Source: an uncultured Chloroflexota bacterium | GTDB lineage: Bacteria > Chloroflexota > Limnocylindria > Limnocylindrales > Limnocylindraceae | Length of the DNA: 20,679 nt | Assembly (NCBI GenBank): GCA_903938075.1 | Contig: CAJABS010000008.1 | Location: forward strand, 1-20,679 | Direction of reading: 5' to 3' | Shown: positions 6,483 through 13,759 of the stretch, in pieces | Layout: every line of letters starts with the position of its first letter | How positions within the stretch are numbered: position 1 is the stretch's first letter | Notes under the pieces: model-generated | The model's input: only the letters and a program-made list of their open reading frames with translations | Database searches by the model: none | What the model was told of the DNA's origin: nothing | Translations under genes and position numbers: made by a program

Positions 6483-7463
6483 ATGGAACGCCGAAAGATC
6501 TTGCTCGACGCTGACGTGGGGATCGATGACGCGATCGCCATGCTCCACCTTGCTGGGCGCAGCGACGTTGAGCTGCTCGCCGTTGGCAGCGTGCACGGCA
6601 ACATCCCGTCGGACCTTGCCGCGGTCAATGCCCGCCGCCTCCTCGAACTCTGTGGTCTTGACGATGTTCCCGTCGCCTACGGCGCACGCCGACCCATGGC
6701 GCAGCCGCTGGCAACCGCCGAGTGGGTGCATGGCGAGGATGGTCTCGGCAATACCAACCAGCCCGCACCGAAGCGCGGACCCGTTGCTGAAGATGCGGTT
6801 TCGCAGATCTTGCGCCTCACCCGCGAGATGCCCGGAGAGATTGACCTGCTCGCCGTTGGCCCACTCACCAATCTCGGACTCGCCCTCTGCCTTGACCCAG
6901 AACTCGCGGGGCGTGTGCGCTCTGTGGTGGTGATGGGCGGAGCGATTGCCCATGAAGGGAACTCATCCGCAACAGCTGAGGCGAACATTTGGCACGACCC
7001 AGAAGCCGCCAACCTCGTCTTCGGTGCAGAGTGGCCGGTGACCATGGTTGGCCTGGATGTGACCCAGGTCACGCGCTTACGCACCAAGGAGCTGGAGGCC
7101 ATTGAGGCGATCGGCTCGGTGCGCTCGAAGTTCGCCCTCAAGGTGTTGAGCCACTATCTCGATGTCTATCAGCGAACGTTCGGCACGCGCGAGTGCCCAC
7201 TGCATGATCCGCTCGCTGCGGGCATCGTCGCCGACCCTACCTACATGACCGAGTGGCTCGATCGCGCGGTAGAGGTGAACACCACAGGCCCAACGCGCGG
7301 CGCAACAATCATCGACCGACGTGCCTGGATGGCTCCCGCTGCAGACGCCCGCGAGACACGAGAGCGCAACGGCGGCAAAGATGCCACGCCGCCCCTCGTT
7401 CGCGTCCCTATGAAGGTGGATGGTCCGCGCTTCGTCGCTGACCTGATCGGCTCGCTCAAGTAG
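6483..7463 (+). CDS. Inosine-uridine-preferring nucleoside hydrolase family protein
   Basis: At 326 residues this is the standard length for the family, which cleaves the N-glycosidic bond of nucleosides to release base and ribose. The N-terminal calcium/catalytic motif reads LLDADVGIDDAIA (7-19). It has the family's Asp11, Asp15 and Asp16, but Val12 replaces the usual Pro of DxDPGxDD. TAEANIWHDPEAANLVF (164-180) is the ribose-binding stretch. His241-Asp242 in LHDPLAAGIVADP match the known acid and calcium ligand at the same numbering. VDGPRFVADLI closes the protein. Base preference cannot be read. It is cytoplasmic and monocistronic, and fits nucleoside salvage. Its divergent neighbour is a glycosyltransferase and does not suggest a joint pathway. 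Confidence 0.9.
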   Translation: MERRKILLDADVGIDDAIAMLHLAGRSDVELLAVGSVHGNIPSDLAAVNARRLLELCGLDDVPVAYGARRPMAQPLATAEWVHGEDGLGNTNQPAPKRGPVAEDAVSQILRLTREMPGEIDLLAVGPLTNLGLALCLDPELAGRVRSVVVMGGAIAHEGNSSATAEANIWHDPEAANLVFGAEWPVTMVGLDVTQVTRLRTKELEAIEAIGSVRSKFALKVLSHYLDVYQRTFGTRECPLHDPLAAGIVADPTYMTEWLDRAVEVNTTGPTRGATIIDRRAWMAPAADARETRERNGGKDATPPLVRVPMKVDGPRFVADLIGSLK

Positions 7464-7482
7464 GAGCCCCGCGCGGCGCAAC

Positions 7483-7502
7483 CGTGCCACGCTGCTGGCA
7501 CG
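7483..7502. repeat. Inverted repeat CGTGCCA-N6-TGGCACG upstream of exported protein gene
   Basis: A perfect 7-bp inverted repeat begins 20 bases after the nucleoside hydrolase stop. A third arm TGCCA (7509-7513) could pair with the TGGCA half instead, so two mutually exclusive hairpins are possible. No T-run follows. The repeat covers the region where a -35 contact would lie for the gene starting at 7524, so an operator is as likely as a transcript end. Confidence 0.35.
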
Positions 7503-7511
7503 CACACCTGC

Positions 7512-7517
7512 CACACT
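7512..7517 (+). promoter_or_regulatory. Possible leaderless -10 box CACACT for exported protein
   Basis: CACACT ends exactly 6 bases before the ATG at 7524. It departs from TAnnnT at the first base, so it is a weaker match. No Shine-Dalgarno sequence is visible. Confidence 0.35.
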
Positions 7518-7523
7518 AAGAAC

Positions 7524-8459
7524 ATGAAGAGGACTCAGCGCACCCCTTGGCTTGCGGCCTCAGTACTGGTCGCCCTGATCGTCAGTTCCATTGCCGCACC
7601 GCGAACATTTGGCTGGGGTGCTGGGCTGGTCGCCGCAGCCGACGAAGAGCTGATCGACGGAGAACCGATCGCCGACGAGAGTGCCGATCCGGACGAGAGC
7701 GTGTCGCCAGATGAGAGTCTCGACCCTGATGCCTCCGCTCCTAGTGAGGAAGAGCCAGAGCCTGACCCGGGACAAGATCCGGGAGAGGAGATTGACCCTG
7801 ACGCCACGGACGGCGAGGGTGGCGAAGAGGGCGATGTTGAAGCGTCGCCAAGTGATGAGCCGGCCGCGCCAACACCACCAGCGCTGACACTGGGCGATCT
7901 GCTTGCCGCCGCCACCGCGAGTACACCCTTTGATGCCGACCTCGCGCTGCAGATCCTGCAGGACTATGCGCCGTCGGGTGCCCGTGCGATTGAAGTCGCT
8001 GATCGACAAACCTTCCGCAACGCACGCACCTACACAATCCGCGAAGTGCGTAGCTGGTCGCGACTTCCACAGCTCGGCACGTCGAGCGCAACGGTATGGA
8101 TGCGATTCGTTGGCGGCTCAGAGCGAACGCCGTTCGCCGTTGCCGCTGGGCGAGATCGCACCGATCCACGCATCAGTAGCGTGCGTGTCCGTGAAGGGCG
8201 TGCATCTCGTGGAAACCCGCCACCGTACCTTCTAACAGCTGCTGGAACCGACTCGGGCACCGGCACCGTTGCTATCGAGGTGCGTGTTGGCTCCGAGAAG
8301 CCGCTTCGGTTCGCCGCCGGCGATGAGATTGAAATCGGCCCGTTCATGAAGACTACGGGTGGGAAGGTCGTCTTGTTGATGCGCGGAGTCACCGTTGAGG
8401 TGCGCCTGATTGATGCAGCTGGGAACGAGAGTTCCTGGCGCCGTGTGCGCCTCCCCTAG
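7524..8459 (+). CDS. Exported protein with acidic linker and C-terminal Ig-like region
   Basis: This 311-residue protein is not one I recognise. Residues 1-38 form a signal peptide: MKRTQR, a hydrophobic stretch at about 9-25, and a likely cleavage after LVAAA. Residues 39-119 are extremely acidic and Pro/Ser-rich, with irregular DPDES, SPDES and DPDAS units, and would be an extended spacer. Residues 120-215 form a compact region (DLALQILQDYAP, SATVWMRFVGG). Residues 216-311 (DPRISSVRVREG and VEVRLIDAAGNESSWRRVRL) resemble a bacterial Ig-like or FN3-type beta domain. No Cys, lipobox or LPxTG signal is seen, so it is secreted or held by the uncleaved helix. The gene ends directly against the convergent MFS gene, with no base between the stops. 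A surface or calcium-binding role is possible but unproven. Confidence 0.7.
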   Translation: MKRTQRTPWLAASVLVALIVSSIAAPRTFGWGAGLVAAADEELIDGEPIADESADPDESVSPDESLDPDASAPSEEEPEPDPGQDPGEEIDPDATDGEGGEEGDVEASPSDEPAAPTPPALTLGDLLAAATASTPFDADLALQILQDYAPSGARAIEVADRQTFRNARTYTIREVRSWSRLPQLGTSSATVWMRFVGGSERTPFAVAAGRDRTDPRISSVRVREGRASRGNPPPYLLTAAGTDSGTGTVAIEVRVGSEKPLRFAAGDEIEIGPFMKTTGGKVVLLMRGVTVEVRLIDAAGNESSWRRVRLP

Positions 8460-9719
8460 CTAGAGGATCGCCCGCCACCGCGTTGCCGCGTACGCCGTGG
8501 CGATCAGCGCCAACCCGCCTGCAACGATCAGCGCGCCTGGTGCTCCAATCAGCGAAACCACCGCGCCCGTCCCAAGCCCCCCAATTGGCGTTGAGCCAGC
8601 GAAAACCGTCGTATACACGCTCATCACTCGACCGCGCAGTGCTGGCGGCGTAGAGGTCTGAATCGATGCATTGGCAGTGGCCGCCATGGCAATCGCGCCG
8701 AAGCCTGCACCGAAGAGCGCGATCCCGGTAACGAGTGCCGCCCACGGCGCTCCGCTCCCACTCACAACACCGGCCACGATGGAAAGAACGCCGAGCGCTG
8801 CTGCGCCACCAATGATCACGGCGGTACGTGGTTGGCGCAGCATGGCAACCGCGAGTGCGCCACTCAGCGACCCAAACCCAATCGCGGCCATCAGGAGCCC
8901 GAGGCCTGGCGCGCCGATCTCCAACACGCTGCGCGCGAGGATCGGGATGATCACGTTGAAGTTCATCGCCACACCAGAGACCACGCCGATGACAAACACG
9001 CAGAGGGCAATGAGTGGCGTGCGCGTCACAAATCGAACCCCCTCGGCGAGGCTGATGAGCACGTCGGCGACCGTTCGTGGACGAGGGGTGCGCGGTGCGG
9101 GGCGTAGCTCATCAGCACGCATGAAGAGGAGAGCCAAGAGCACGGCAAGGAAGCTGGCGCCATTCACTGCAAAGCAGCCGGCCACACCGATCACACCAAT
9201 GAGTACGCCGCCGATTGCTGGGCCAATCACGCGTGCGCCGTTAAACATTGCTGAGTTCATTGCAACAGCCCGACCGACCTCATCTTCGGGAACCATCTCG
9301 CTGAAGAACGACTGACGAACAGGCATGTCGATGGCATTCACGACACCAAGCAAGACGGCCATGAGGATCAGCAGTGGCAGCGTCATGAGCCCCGTAGCGA
9401 CGAGGGCCGCTTGTAATAGTGCGAGCACCATCAGGCTGACTTGGGTTCCCATTAGAGCGCGGTGCTTGGGGAGCGCATCGGCAAGTACGCCGCCAAAGAG
9501 TCCGAGGATCATCACCGGCGTGAACTGCGCGGCGGCAACGATGCCGAGCCATGCCGGCTCATTCGTGAGCTCGGTGATGTACCAGGCCTGCGCAATTGAC
9601 TGCATCCAGGTGCCTGCCAGCGAAACAAGTTGCCCGAACCAGAAGAGGCGGTAGTTGCGATGGCGGAACGGACCACGCCAGACTGGGGCGATGCGAGACC
9701 GAGTTCGTGTTGTTGGCAT
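8460..9719 (-). CDS. Major facilitator superfamily transporter (MFS_3/EntS-like)
   Basis: The protein has 419 residues with about 12 hydrophobic segments. The N-terminus PFRHRNYRLFWFGQLVSLAGTWMQSIAQAWYI is the signature start of the MFS_3 group, which includes the enterobactin exporter EntS and many efflux-type proteins. The loop between helices 2 and 3 reads GGVLADALPKHRAL, the expected variant of the MFS GxxxDRxGRR motif. NAIDMPVRQSFFSEMVPEDEVGRAVAMNS is also characteristic. The C-terminal half mirrors the pattern, with TPPALRGRVMSVYTTVFAGSTPIG. It sits in the cytoplasmic membrane, probably as an exporter. The substrate cannot be inferred. It starts at an ATG 6 bases after a -10 box. Its stop lies directly against the stop of the convergent gene. 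Confidence 0.88.
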   Translation of the reverse strand: MPTTRTRSRIAPVWRGPFRHRNYRLFWFGQLVSLAGTWMQSIAQAWYITELTNEPAWLGIVAAAQFTPVMILGLFGGVLADALPKHRALMGTQVSLMVLALLQAALVATGLMTLPLLILMAVLLGVVNAIDMPVRQSFFSEMVPEDEVGRAVAMNSAMFNGARVIGPAIGGVLIGVIGVAGCFAVNGASFLAVLLALLFMRADELRPAPRTPRPRTVADVLISLAEGVRFVTRTPLIALCVFVIGVVSGVAMNFNVIIPILARSVLEIGAPGLGLLMAAIGFGSLSGALAVAMLRQPRTAVIIGGAAALGVLSIVAGVVSGSGAPWAALVTGIALFGAGFGAIAMAATANASIQTSTPPALRGRVMSVYTTVFAGSTPIGGLGTGAVVSLIGAPGALIVAGGLALIATAYAATRWRAIL

Positions 9720-9725
9720 GCCTAG

Positions 9726-9731
9726 AGGCTA
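9726..9731 (-). promoter_or_regulatory. Leaderless -10 box TAGCCT for the MFS transporter
   Basis: On the minus strand TAGCCT (9731-9726) is followed by 6 bases (CTAGGC) and the ATG at 9719. No Shine-Dalgarno sequence is present. Confidence 0.6.
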
Positions 9732-9750
9732 CACCTGCGCGGAGCTACTC

Positions 9751-9768
9751 CTCGCTCGAGGGAGCGGG
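9751..9768 (-). repeat. Weak hairpin downstream of the AI-2E-family gene
   Basis: On the minus strand CCCGCTC-CCTC-GAGCGAG gives a stem of 5 Watson-Crick pairs extended by one G-U and one C-G pair. It begins 5 bases after the AI-2E gene stop and ends about 20 bases before the MFS promoter box. There is no T-run, so it is at best a weak or Rho-assisted transcript end. Confidence 0.22.
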
Positions 9769-9773
9769 ATGAA

Positions 9774-10886
9774 CTAGCGGCGCTTGCTCTTTGCGGCTCG
9801 CTTCACCGTTCTTGGGCTTACTGGCGCCTCATCACGGCGAATGGCGGCAACGGCGGCCACGACAGGTAGGGCGAAGACCGCCCCAAGGACGCCGCCGACG
9901 AGCCCGCCAATGCTGCCCGCAACGAAGACGGTGGTTCCCGAGAGGCGCAGCACACCGTTCATGAGACGTGGTGCGAGCTGCGTGGCACAGAGGAGCCAGC
10001 CAACGATGATCACCACCGAGCCAGGGAGAACGTAGGGGCCAGCGGCGAGAATCGAGAGCGCGAGTGGCGGCAGCACCGCAGCACCCTGTCCAATTGAGGG
10101 GATCGCCATGACGATGCCGCCTAGCACGGCGGCCAACAGACCATCGGCTCCGGCAATCGTGGCGCCAACGAATACGACTAGGCCATAAACAAACCCGAGT
10201 GCAACGTGTCGCCCAATAAACCGGGCGATGATCTCTTCAAGAATCTTTCGTGAGCGCTGTGCACTACGAACTCGCCCGCGCGTTGCAAGCTGATCAACCG
10301 AGTCGAGGTGTGCAGGATTTGCCGAGAGGATAATGCCGATGCCAATCGCGAGAATGAGCGGGCCAAGCGCGCCAATCGCGCCTGCTGCGATCGCTGCAAT
10401 GTTTGATTGCACCGAAGCCGCCACGTCACGGATGGCGAGGATCACCGTAGTTGCCAGCGGTACGAGATCTACATCAAGTCCGACAGAGGCGAGGAGGGCA
10501 CTCAGTCGCTCGACCATCACGCCGACCTCTGCCGACGTTGGCTCTGGTCCGGCGATGATCCCGCCCAGCGATTGCGCGAAGGCAATCGCAAGTTCAATCG
10601 CAATGACGATGACTGGAACCGCACCCGCGATCCAGACGAGGAGCGCTGCGCGTGTGCGCGTCCAGCCGCGTGCCACGAGTCGGTCGATTGGCGCATCAGC
10701 CAGCGCCGCCAGCAGCCACCCGCCGGCGAGTGCGTAGAGGAGCGGGCCTTGGGCTGAGATGAAGGTGGTGACAACGCCGAGCCCCGCCATGATGGCGACG
10801 AGGGCGAGGCTTGCGAGTGTGGCCCACGCGATCAAGCGAATCGACTGTGGCCACTCTTCGCTGCGGAGAGGATTGGGCAGATTCAT
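9774..10886 (-). CDS. AI-2E family transporter (PerM/TqsA-like membrane protein)
   Basis: This 370-residue protein has about eight hydrophobic segments, the pattern of the AI-2E transporter family. Family features include the N-terminal helix pair followed by YALAGGWLLAALADAPIDRL and a long periplasmic-type segment (about 120-165). They continue with KILEEIIARFIGRHVALGFVYGLVVFVGATIAG and GGIVMAIPSIGQGAAVLPP, where the P-x-x-G pattern is conserved. The C-terminal block reads VGGVLGAVFALPVVA. The tail is short and basic. Members export diverse small molecules or ions and the family name should not be taken as proof of autoinducer export. No luxS or quorum gene is visible. It is transcribed divergently from the sortase-like gene, with a 61-base shared spacer. 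Confidence 0.85.
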   Translation of the reverse strand: MNLPNPLRSEEWPQSIRLIAWATLASLALVAIMAGLGVVTTFISAQGPLLYALAGGWLLAALADAPIDRLVARGWTRTRAALLVWIAGAVPVIVIAIELAIAFAQSLGGIIAGPEPTSAEVGVMVERLSALLASVGLDVDLVPLATTVILAIRDVAASVQSNIAAIAAGAIGALGPLILAIGIGIILSANPAHLDSVDQLATRGRVRSAQRSRKILEEIIARFIGRHVALGFVYGLVVFVGATIAGADGLLAAVLGGIVMAIPSIGQGAAVLPPLALSILAAGPYVLPGSVVIIVGWLLCATQLAPRLMNGVLRLSGTTVFVAGSIGGLVGGVLGAVFALPVVAAVAAIRRDEAPVSPRTVKRAAKSKRR

Positions 10887-10892
10887 GGGTTG

Positions 10893-10898
10893 ATCTTA
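10893..10898 (-). promoter_or_regulatory. Leaderless -10 box TAAGAT for AI-2E-family gene
   Basis: On the minus strand TAAGAT (10898-10893) is followed by CAACCC and the ATG at 10886, a 6-base spacing. No Shine-Dalgarno sequence is present. Confidence 0.6.
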
Positions 10899-10916
10899 GT
10901 CCAGCGGGTGCGCGAG

Positions 10917-10924
10917 GTAGCTAC
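10917..10924. promoter_or_regulatory. Palindrome GTAGCTAC between divergent promoters
   Basis: An 8-bp perfect palindrome lies between the -10 box of the AI-2E-family gene and that of the sortase-like gene. It could be an operator acting on both. It is short enough to occur by chance. Confidence 0.2.
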
Positions 10925-10935
10925 TCCCTCTCAAC

Positions 10936-10941
10936 TACACT
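10936..10941 (+). promoter_or_regulatory. Leaderless -10 box TACACT for the sortase-acyltransferase unit
   Basis: TACACT ends exactly 6 bases before the ATG at 10948. No Shine-Dalgarno sequence precedes the ATG and no -35 box is recognisable. Confidence 0.6.
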
Positions 10942-10947
10942 CTTCCT

Positions 10948-11745
10948 ATGTTGCCGCCGACCAAGCCCCAGTCCCGTACCCCACTCGACCGCATGCCCTT
11001 TCGGCATATCGGCTCAACGATCCTGCTTGCCACCTCGTTCATCCTCGCTGCGGGGGCACTCGTCACCTGGTCTATTGATCAGCAGATTGGACCCTGGGCC
11101 CCGAATGGGGTGGTCGTCGTCACTGAGGACCCGTCGACTGAGCCGAGTGATAGCGCTTCACCCAGCCCTGTGGTTGAACCCTCCGACCCCTCTGAGCGCT
11201 CACGTACTACGCCGCCACCGCTTCCGCCAGTGGACCCGAGCCTGCTCGTCCCGTCAGTTGCCGGCGACCCTGTGCGCGTCTTGGTGAGCGGCGTCTGGAT
11301 TAACCTCCCCGTTGTTCGTCCGCCGCTCGAGGGAGATGGTTCCCCACGCTTCCCATGGTGCCGCGTCGCTGAATGGATGCCGAACAAGGGGAAGCCCGAC
11401 GGAAAAACCGGAATCCTCTTTATCTATGCACATGGTCGTTACTGGGAGTTCGGCGGCCTTCTCGATAAGTCGCCGAAGCAGATGATTGGACAAATCATTG
11501 AGGTGGACCTGATGCCGAAGGTTGCTGGCCAGCCACTGAAGCGGCTGCGCTATCGCGTAACCGAAGTCCGAAAGGGCCTCACCTCGTGGGCTGAGATTAG
11601 CGATGTGCCGAACGGGCGTGTGGTGTTGCAAACGTCAGAGACGGATCGCAGCGACGGCACCAAGATGGTCGTGATCGGAAAGTATCTCGACACCACCACC
11701 TCAACGCGACCGATGCCAGTAGCAAAGCCACAAATCTGCGAATAG
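10948..11745 (+). CDS. Sortase-like membrane-anchored protein, catalytic Cys apparently replaced by Ser
   Basis: The protein has 265 residues. A cytoplasmic start is followed by one membrane helix (about 22-42), a Ser/Thr/Pro-rich linker (about 58-100) and a C-terminal domain (105-250) that reads like a sortase beta-barrel. DPVRVLVSGVWINLPVV is the first strand pair, ILFIYAHGRYWEFGGLL carries the expected catalytic His (His162), and LKRLRYRVTEVRKG is a middle strand. The place of the TLxTC motif reads VVLQTSET: Ser230 (codon TCA) stands where the nucleophilic Cys should be. The usual Arg is also Lys239 (GTKMVVIG). Cys138 and Cys264 lie elsewhere and do not fit the site. I recall similar QTSE sequences in Chloroflexota sortase-like proteins, so this may be a family trait rather than decay. 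The next gene starts 4 bases after the stop, indicating an operon. Confidence 0.7.
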   Translation: MLPPTKPQSRTPLDRMPFRHIGSTILLATSFILAAGALVTWSIDQQIGPWAPNGVVVVTEDPSTEPSDSASPSPVVEPSDPSERSRTTPPPLPPVDPSLLVPSVAGDPVRVLVSGVWINLPVVRPPLEGDGSPRFPWCRVAEWMPNKGKPDGKTGILFIYAHGRYWEFGGLLDKSPKQMIGQIIEVDLMPKVAGQPLKRLRYRVTEVRKGLTSWAEISDVPNGRVVLQTSETDRSDGTKMVVIGKYLDTTTSTRPMPVAKPQICE

Positions 11746-11749
11746 CCTG

Positions 11750-13759
11750 ATGCAGGGGAACGGAAGCGCAGCGGAATTTCGCTCAGATATTGAGGGCCTC
11801 CGCGGCATCTCCATTCTGCTCGTGCTCCTCTTTCACGCAGGTCTCCCCTGGACGCCAGGTGGATTCATTGGTGTTGATGTCTTCTTTGTGATTAGCGGCT
11901 TCCTCATCACAGGAAAGCTCTGGCGGGAATCGCACGCGGCTGGCGGACTAAACATCACCAGGTTCTACGCCTGGAGAATTCGTCGACTCTTGCCAGCGGC
12001 ACTAGTTTCCGTGGCGCTGATCACGCTGATTGGTCTCCTTGTTGCTGCACCGCTCAATCGCAGCGAGATGGCTGCCGATGGCGCCGCGTCCGCACTCTCC
12101 CTTGCAAACATGCGCTTCATCGGATCGGTGGACTACTTTGCGCCGACCGCAAGCCCATCGCCGTTCTTACACTTCTGGTCGCTCAGTGTTGAGGAGCAGT
12201 TCTATCTGGTCTGGCCAGCGCTCATCCTGTTTCTCACCTGGCGCGGTGGTGGGCGGCGACGCGTCGTTGTTGCCCTGCTTGTTGCAGTGCTCGCCTCGTT
12301 TGCCCTGAGCCTCTGGTTGACCGACGCCTCGCCGGCACGAGCCTTCTACCTGCTCCCAACACGCGTCTGGCAGCTTGGCGCGGGTGGGCTCCTGGCACTC
12401 CTCCTCGTTGCGGGTACGTCGCGCCGCGCCGGGCTCATCGCATGGCTTGGCCTCGTCGCCATTCTTTTCGCCAGCGTGGTGCTCACTCCTGAGATGCCGT
12501 ATCCGGGACTCGCAGGTTTACTCCCCACACTCGGCGCAGTTGCCCTGCTCTATGGCGGTGCTGCCCCAAGCGGCCCACTCCGTGCGCTGACGTCGGCGCC
12601 GCTTCGGTTCCTTGGCAAGATCAGCTACTCGCTCTACCTGTGGCATTGGCCACTCCTGGTGCTCCCCGTGCTCTGGCTTGAGCGCGCCCTCTCACCCATC
12701 GAGGTGGCTGCCGCGGTTGCCGCTTCGATCGCCGTCGCCTGGCTCAGCTGGCGCTTCGTTGAGCAGCCATTCAGGTACGGCGCTGCGTCACGCAGTGCAA
12801 CGTCGTGGAGTGCCATCCGCATCGGCGTCGCAGGGATCCTCGTGGTGACCCTCTTCACCCAAGGTTTCTCGGCGGGACTCGCAGCAGCGAGCAGCACGCC
12901 ACAAGTGTCCCCAACACCGTCCGTCTCACCATCAGGCTCACCAGCAACTTCACCAGCACCGAGTGACGGGCCGATCGCACTACCGGCAGATCTCACCCCT
13001 TCACTGGCCGCGGCTCGTGATGACGAAGAGCGGTTGCGTGGCGACGGTTGTCTCGCATTTGAACGCGTGACGACGCCGCCAAACTGCGTGTACGGCGTCA
13101 AAGGATCAGCGATTACGATCGCCCTCGTTGGCGACTCACACGCCTCTCACTGGTTCCCAGCGATTGAAGCGATCGCCCTTGAGCGCGGCTGGAGGCTGGT
13201 GACTTTCGTCAAGGTGTCCTGCTCATTCACAACCCTCGCGCAGCGCAACCTGGCGCTCAAGCGTGCCTACCGTGAGTGCACCACATTTAATGAGGCGACG
13301 GTCGCTCGCCTCAATCAACTCAAGCCGGCGCTCACCATCATCGTGAATCGCCGCACCTTCCGCCCAATCAACGAGGGCATCACACCTGCGTTGGCTGGAG
13401 CCGCACTCGGTGAGATGGTCGCCCGACTCCCGGGAGCAACGGCGATTCTGGTCGATACGCCCGATCCTGGCCGCGATGTACCCGCCTGCCTCTCAAAGCA
13501 CCCGAGCGACATTCGCGCCTGCCTCTTCACACAAGACGACGCAGATAATCGTGAGATCGGCGTGGCGGAGCGTGTGGCGGCCGAGGTTTCAGGGGCGCAG
13601 CTCATTGATCTCACTCGCAGCATTTGTGCGGCATGGCCCTGCTCGCCAGTTGCCAAGAACATGCTGATCTATCGCGATGAGGATCACATGACAGAGACGT
13701 TCTCGCGAAGCCTTGCCGCTCCACTCGGGGTAGAGATCGCGAAACTGCTGCCGCGCTAG
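11750..13759 (+). CDS. Acyltransferase-3 / SGNH O-acyltransferase (OafA-like)
   Basis: This is a 669-residue two-part enzyme. The N-terminal acyltransferase-3 membrane domain (about 9-375) starts with FRSDIEGLRGISILLVLLFHAG (the conserved His is His29). It continues with GGFIGVDVFFVISGFLIT, FLHFWSLSVEEQFYLVWP and SYSLYLWHWPLL, and has about ten helices. A Ser/Pro/Thr linker (380-408) leads to an extracytoplasmic SGNH domain with GDSHAS (461-466, nucleophile Ser463) and a C-terminal Asp643-His646 pair in DEDHMT. In this family the membrane part passes acetyl or other acyl groups across the membrane and the SGNH part can transfer them to surface glycans. It follows the sortase-like gene by 4 bases, suggesting a joint envelope role. 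The acceptor is unknown. Its TAG stop overlaps the stop of the convergent RNA methyltransferase within CTAG. Confidence 0.92.
   Translation: MQGNGSAAEFRSDIEGLRGISILLVLLFHAGLPWTPGGFIGVDVFFVISGFLITGKLWRESHAAGGLNITRFYAWRIRRLLPAALVSVALITLIGLLVAAPLNRSEMAADGAASALSLANMRFIGSVDYFAPTASPSPFLHFWSLSVEEQFYLVWPALILFLTWRGGGRRRVVVALLVAVLASFALSLWLTDASPARAFYLLPTRVWQLGAGGLLALLLVAGTSRRAGLIAWLGLVAILFASVVLTPEMPYPGLAGLLPTLGAVALLYGGAAPSGPLRALTSAPLRFLGKISYSLYLWHWPLLVLPVLWLERALSPIEVAAAVAASIAVAWLSWRFVEQPFRYGAASRSATSWSAIRIGVAGILVVTLFTQGFSAGLAAASSTPQVSPTPSVSPSGSPATSPAPSDGPIALPADLTPSLAAARDDEERLRGDGCLAFERVTTPPNCVYGVKGSAITIALVGDSHASHWFPAIEAIALERGWRLVTFVKVSCSFTTLAQRNLALKRAYRECTTFNEATVARLNQLKPALTIIVNRRTFRPINEGITPALAGAALGEMVARLPGATAILVDTPDPGRDVPACLSKHPSDIRACLFTQDDADNREIGVAERVAAEVSGAQLIDLTRSICAAWPCSPVAKNMLIYRDEDHMTETFSRSLAAPLGVEIAKLLPR

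Noticed and set aside
6383..6628. In-frame N-terminal extension of the glycosyltransferase by 82 codons
   Set aside because: It runs antisense through the start of the nucleoside hydrolase and over both promoters, has no resemblance to the family, and a ribosome site precedes the ATG at 6382 where the conserved protein begins.
8671..9315. 214-codon plus-strand ORF opposite the MFS transporter
   Set aside because: The translation is rich in Ala, Pro, Thr and Arg, with no recognisable domain and no promoter box or ribosome site. It mirrors the codon pattern of the real minus-strand gene.
9751..9768. Intrinsic terminator after the AI-2E-family gene
   Set aside because: The stem is short and includes a G-U pair, and no T-run follows, so I kept it only as a low-confidence inverted repeat.
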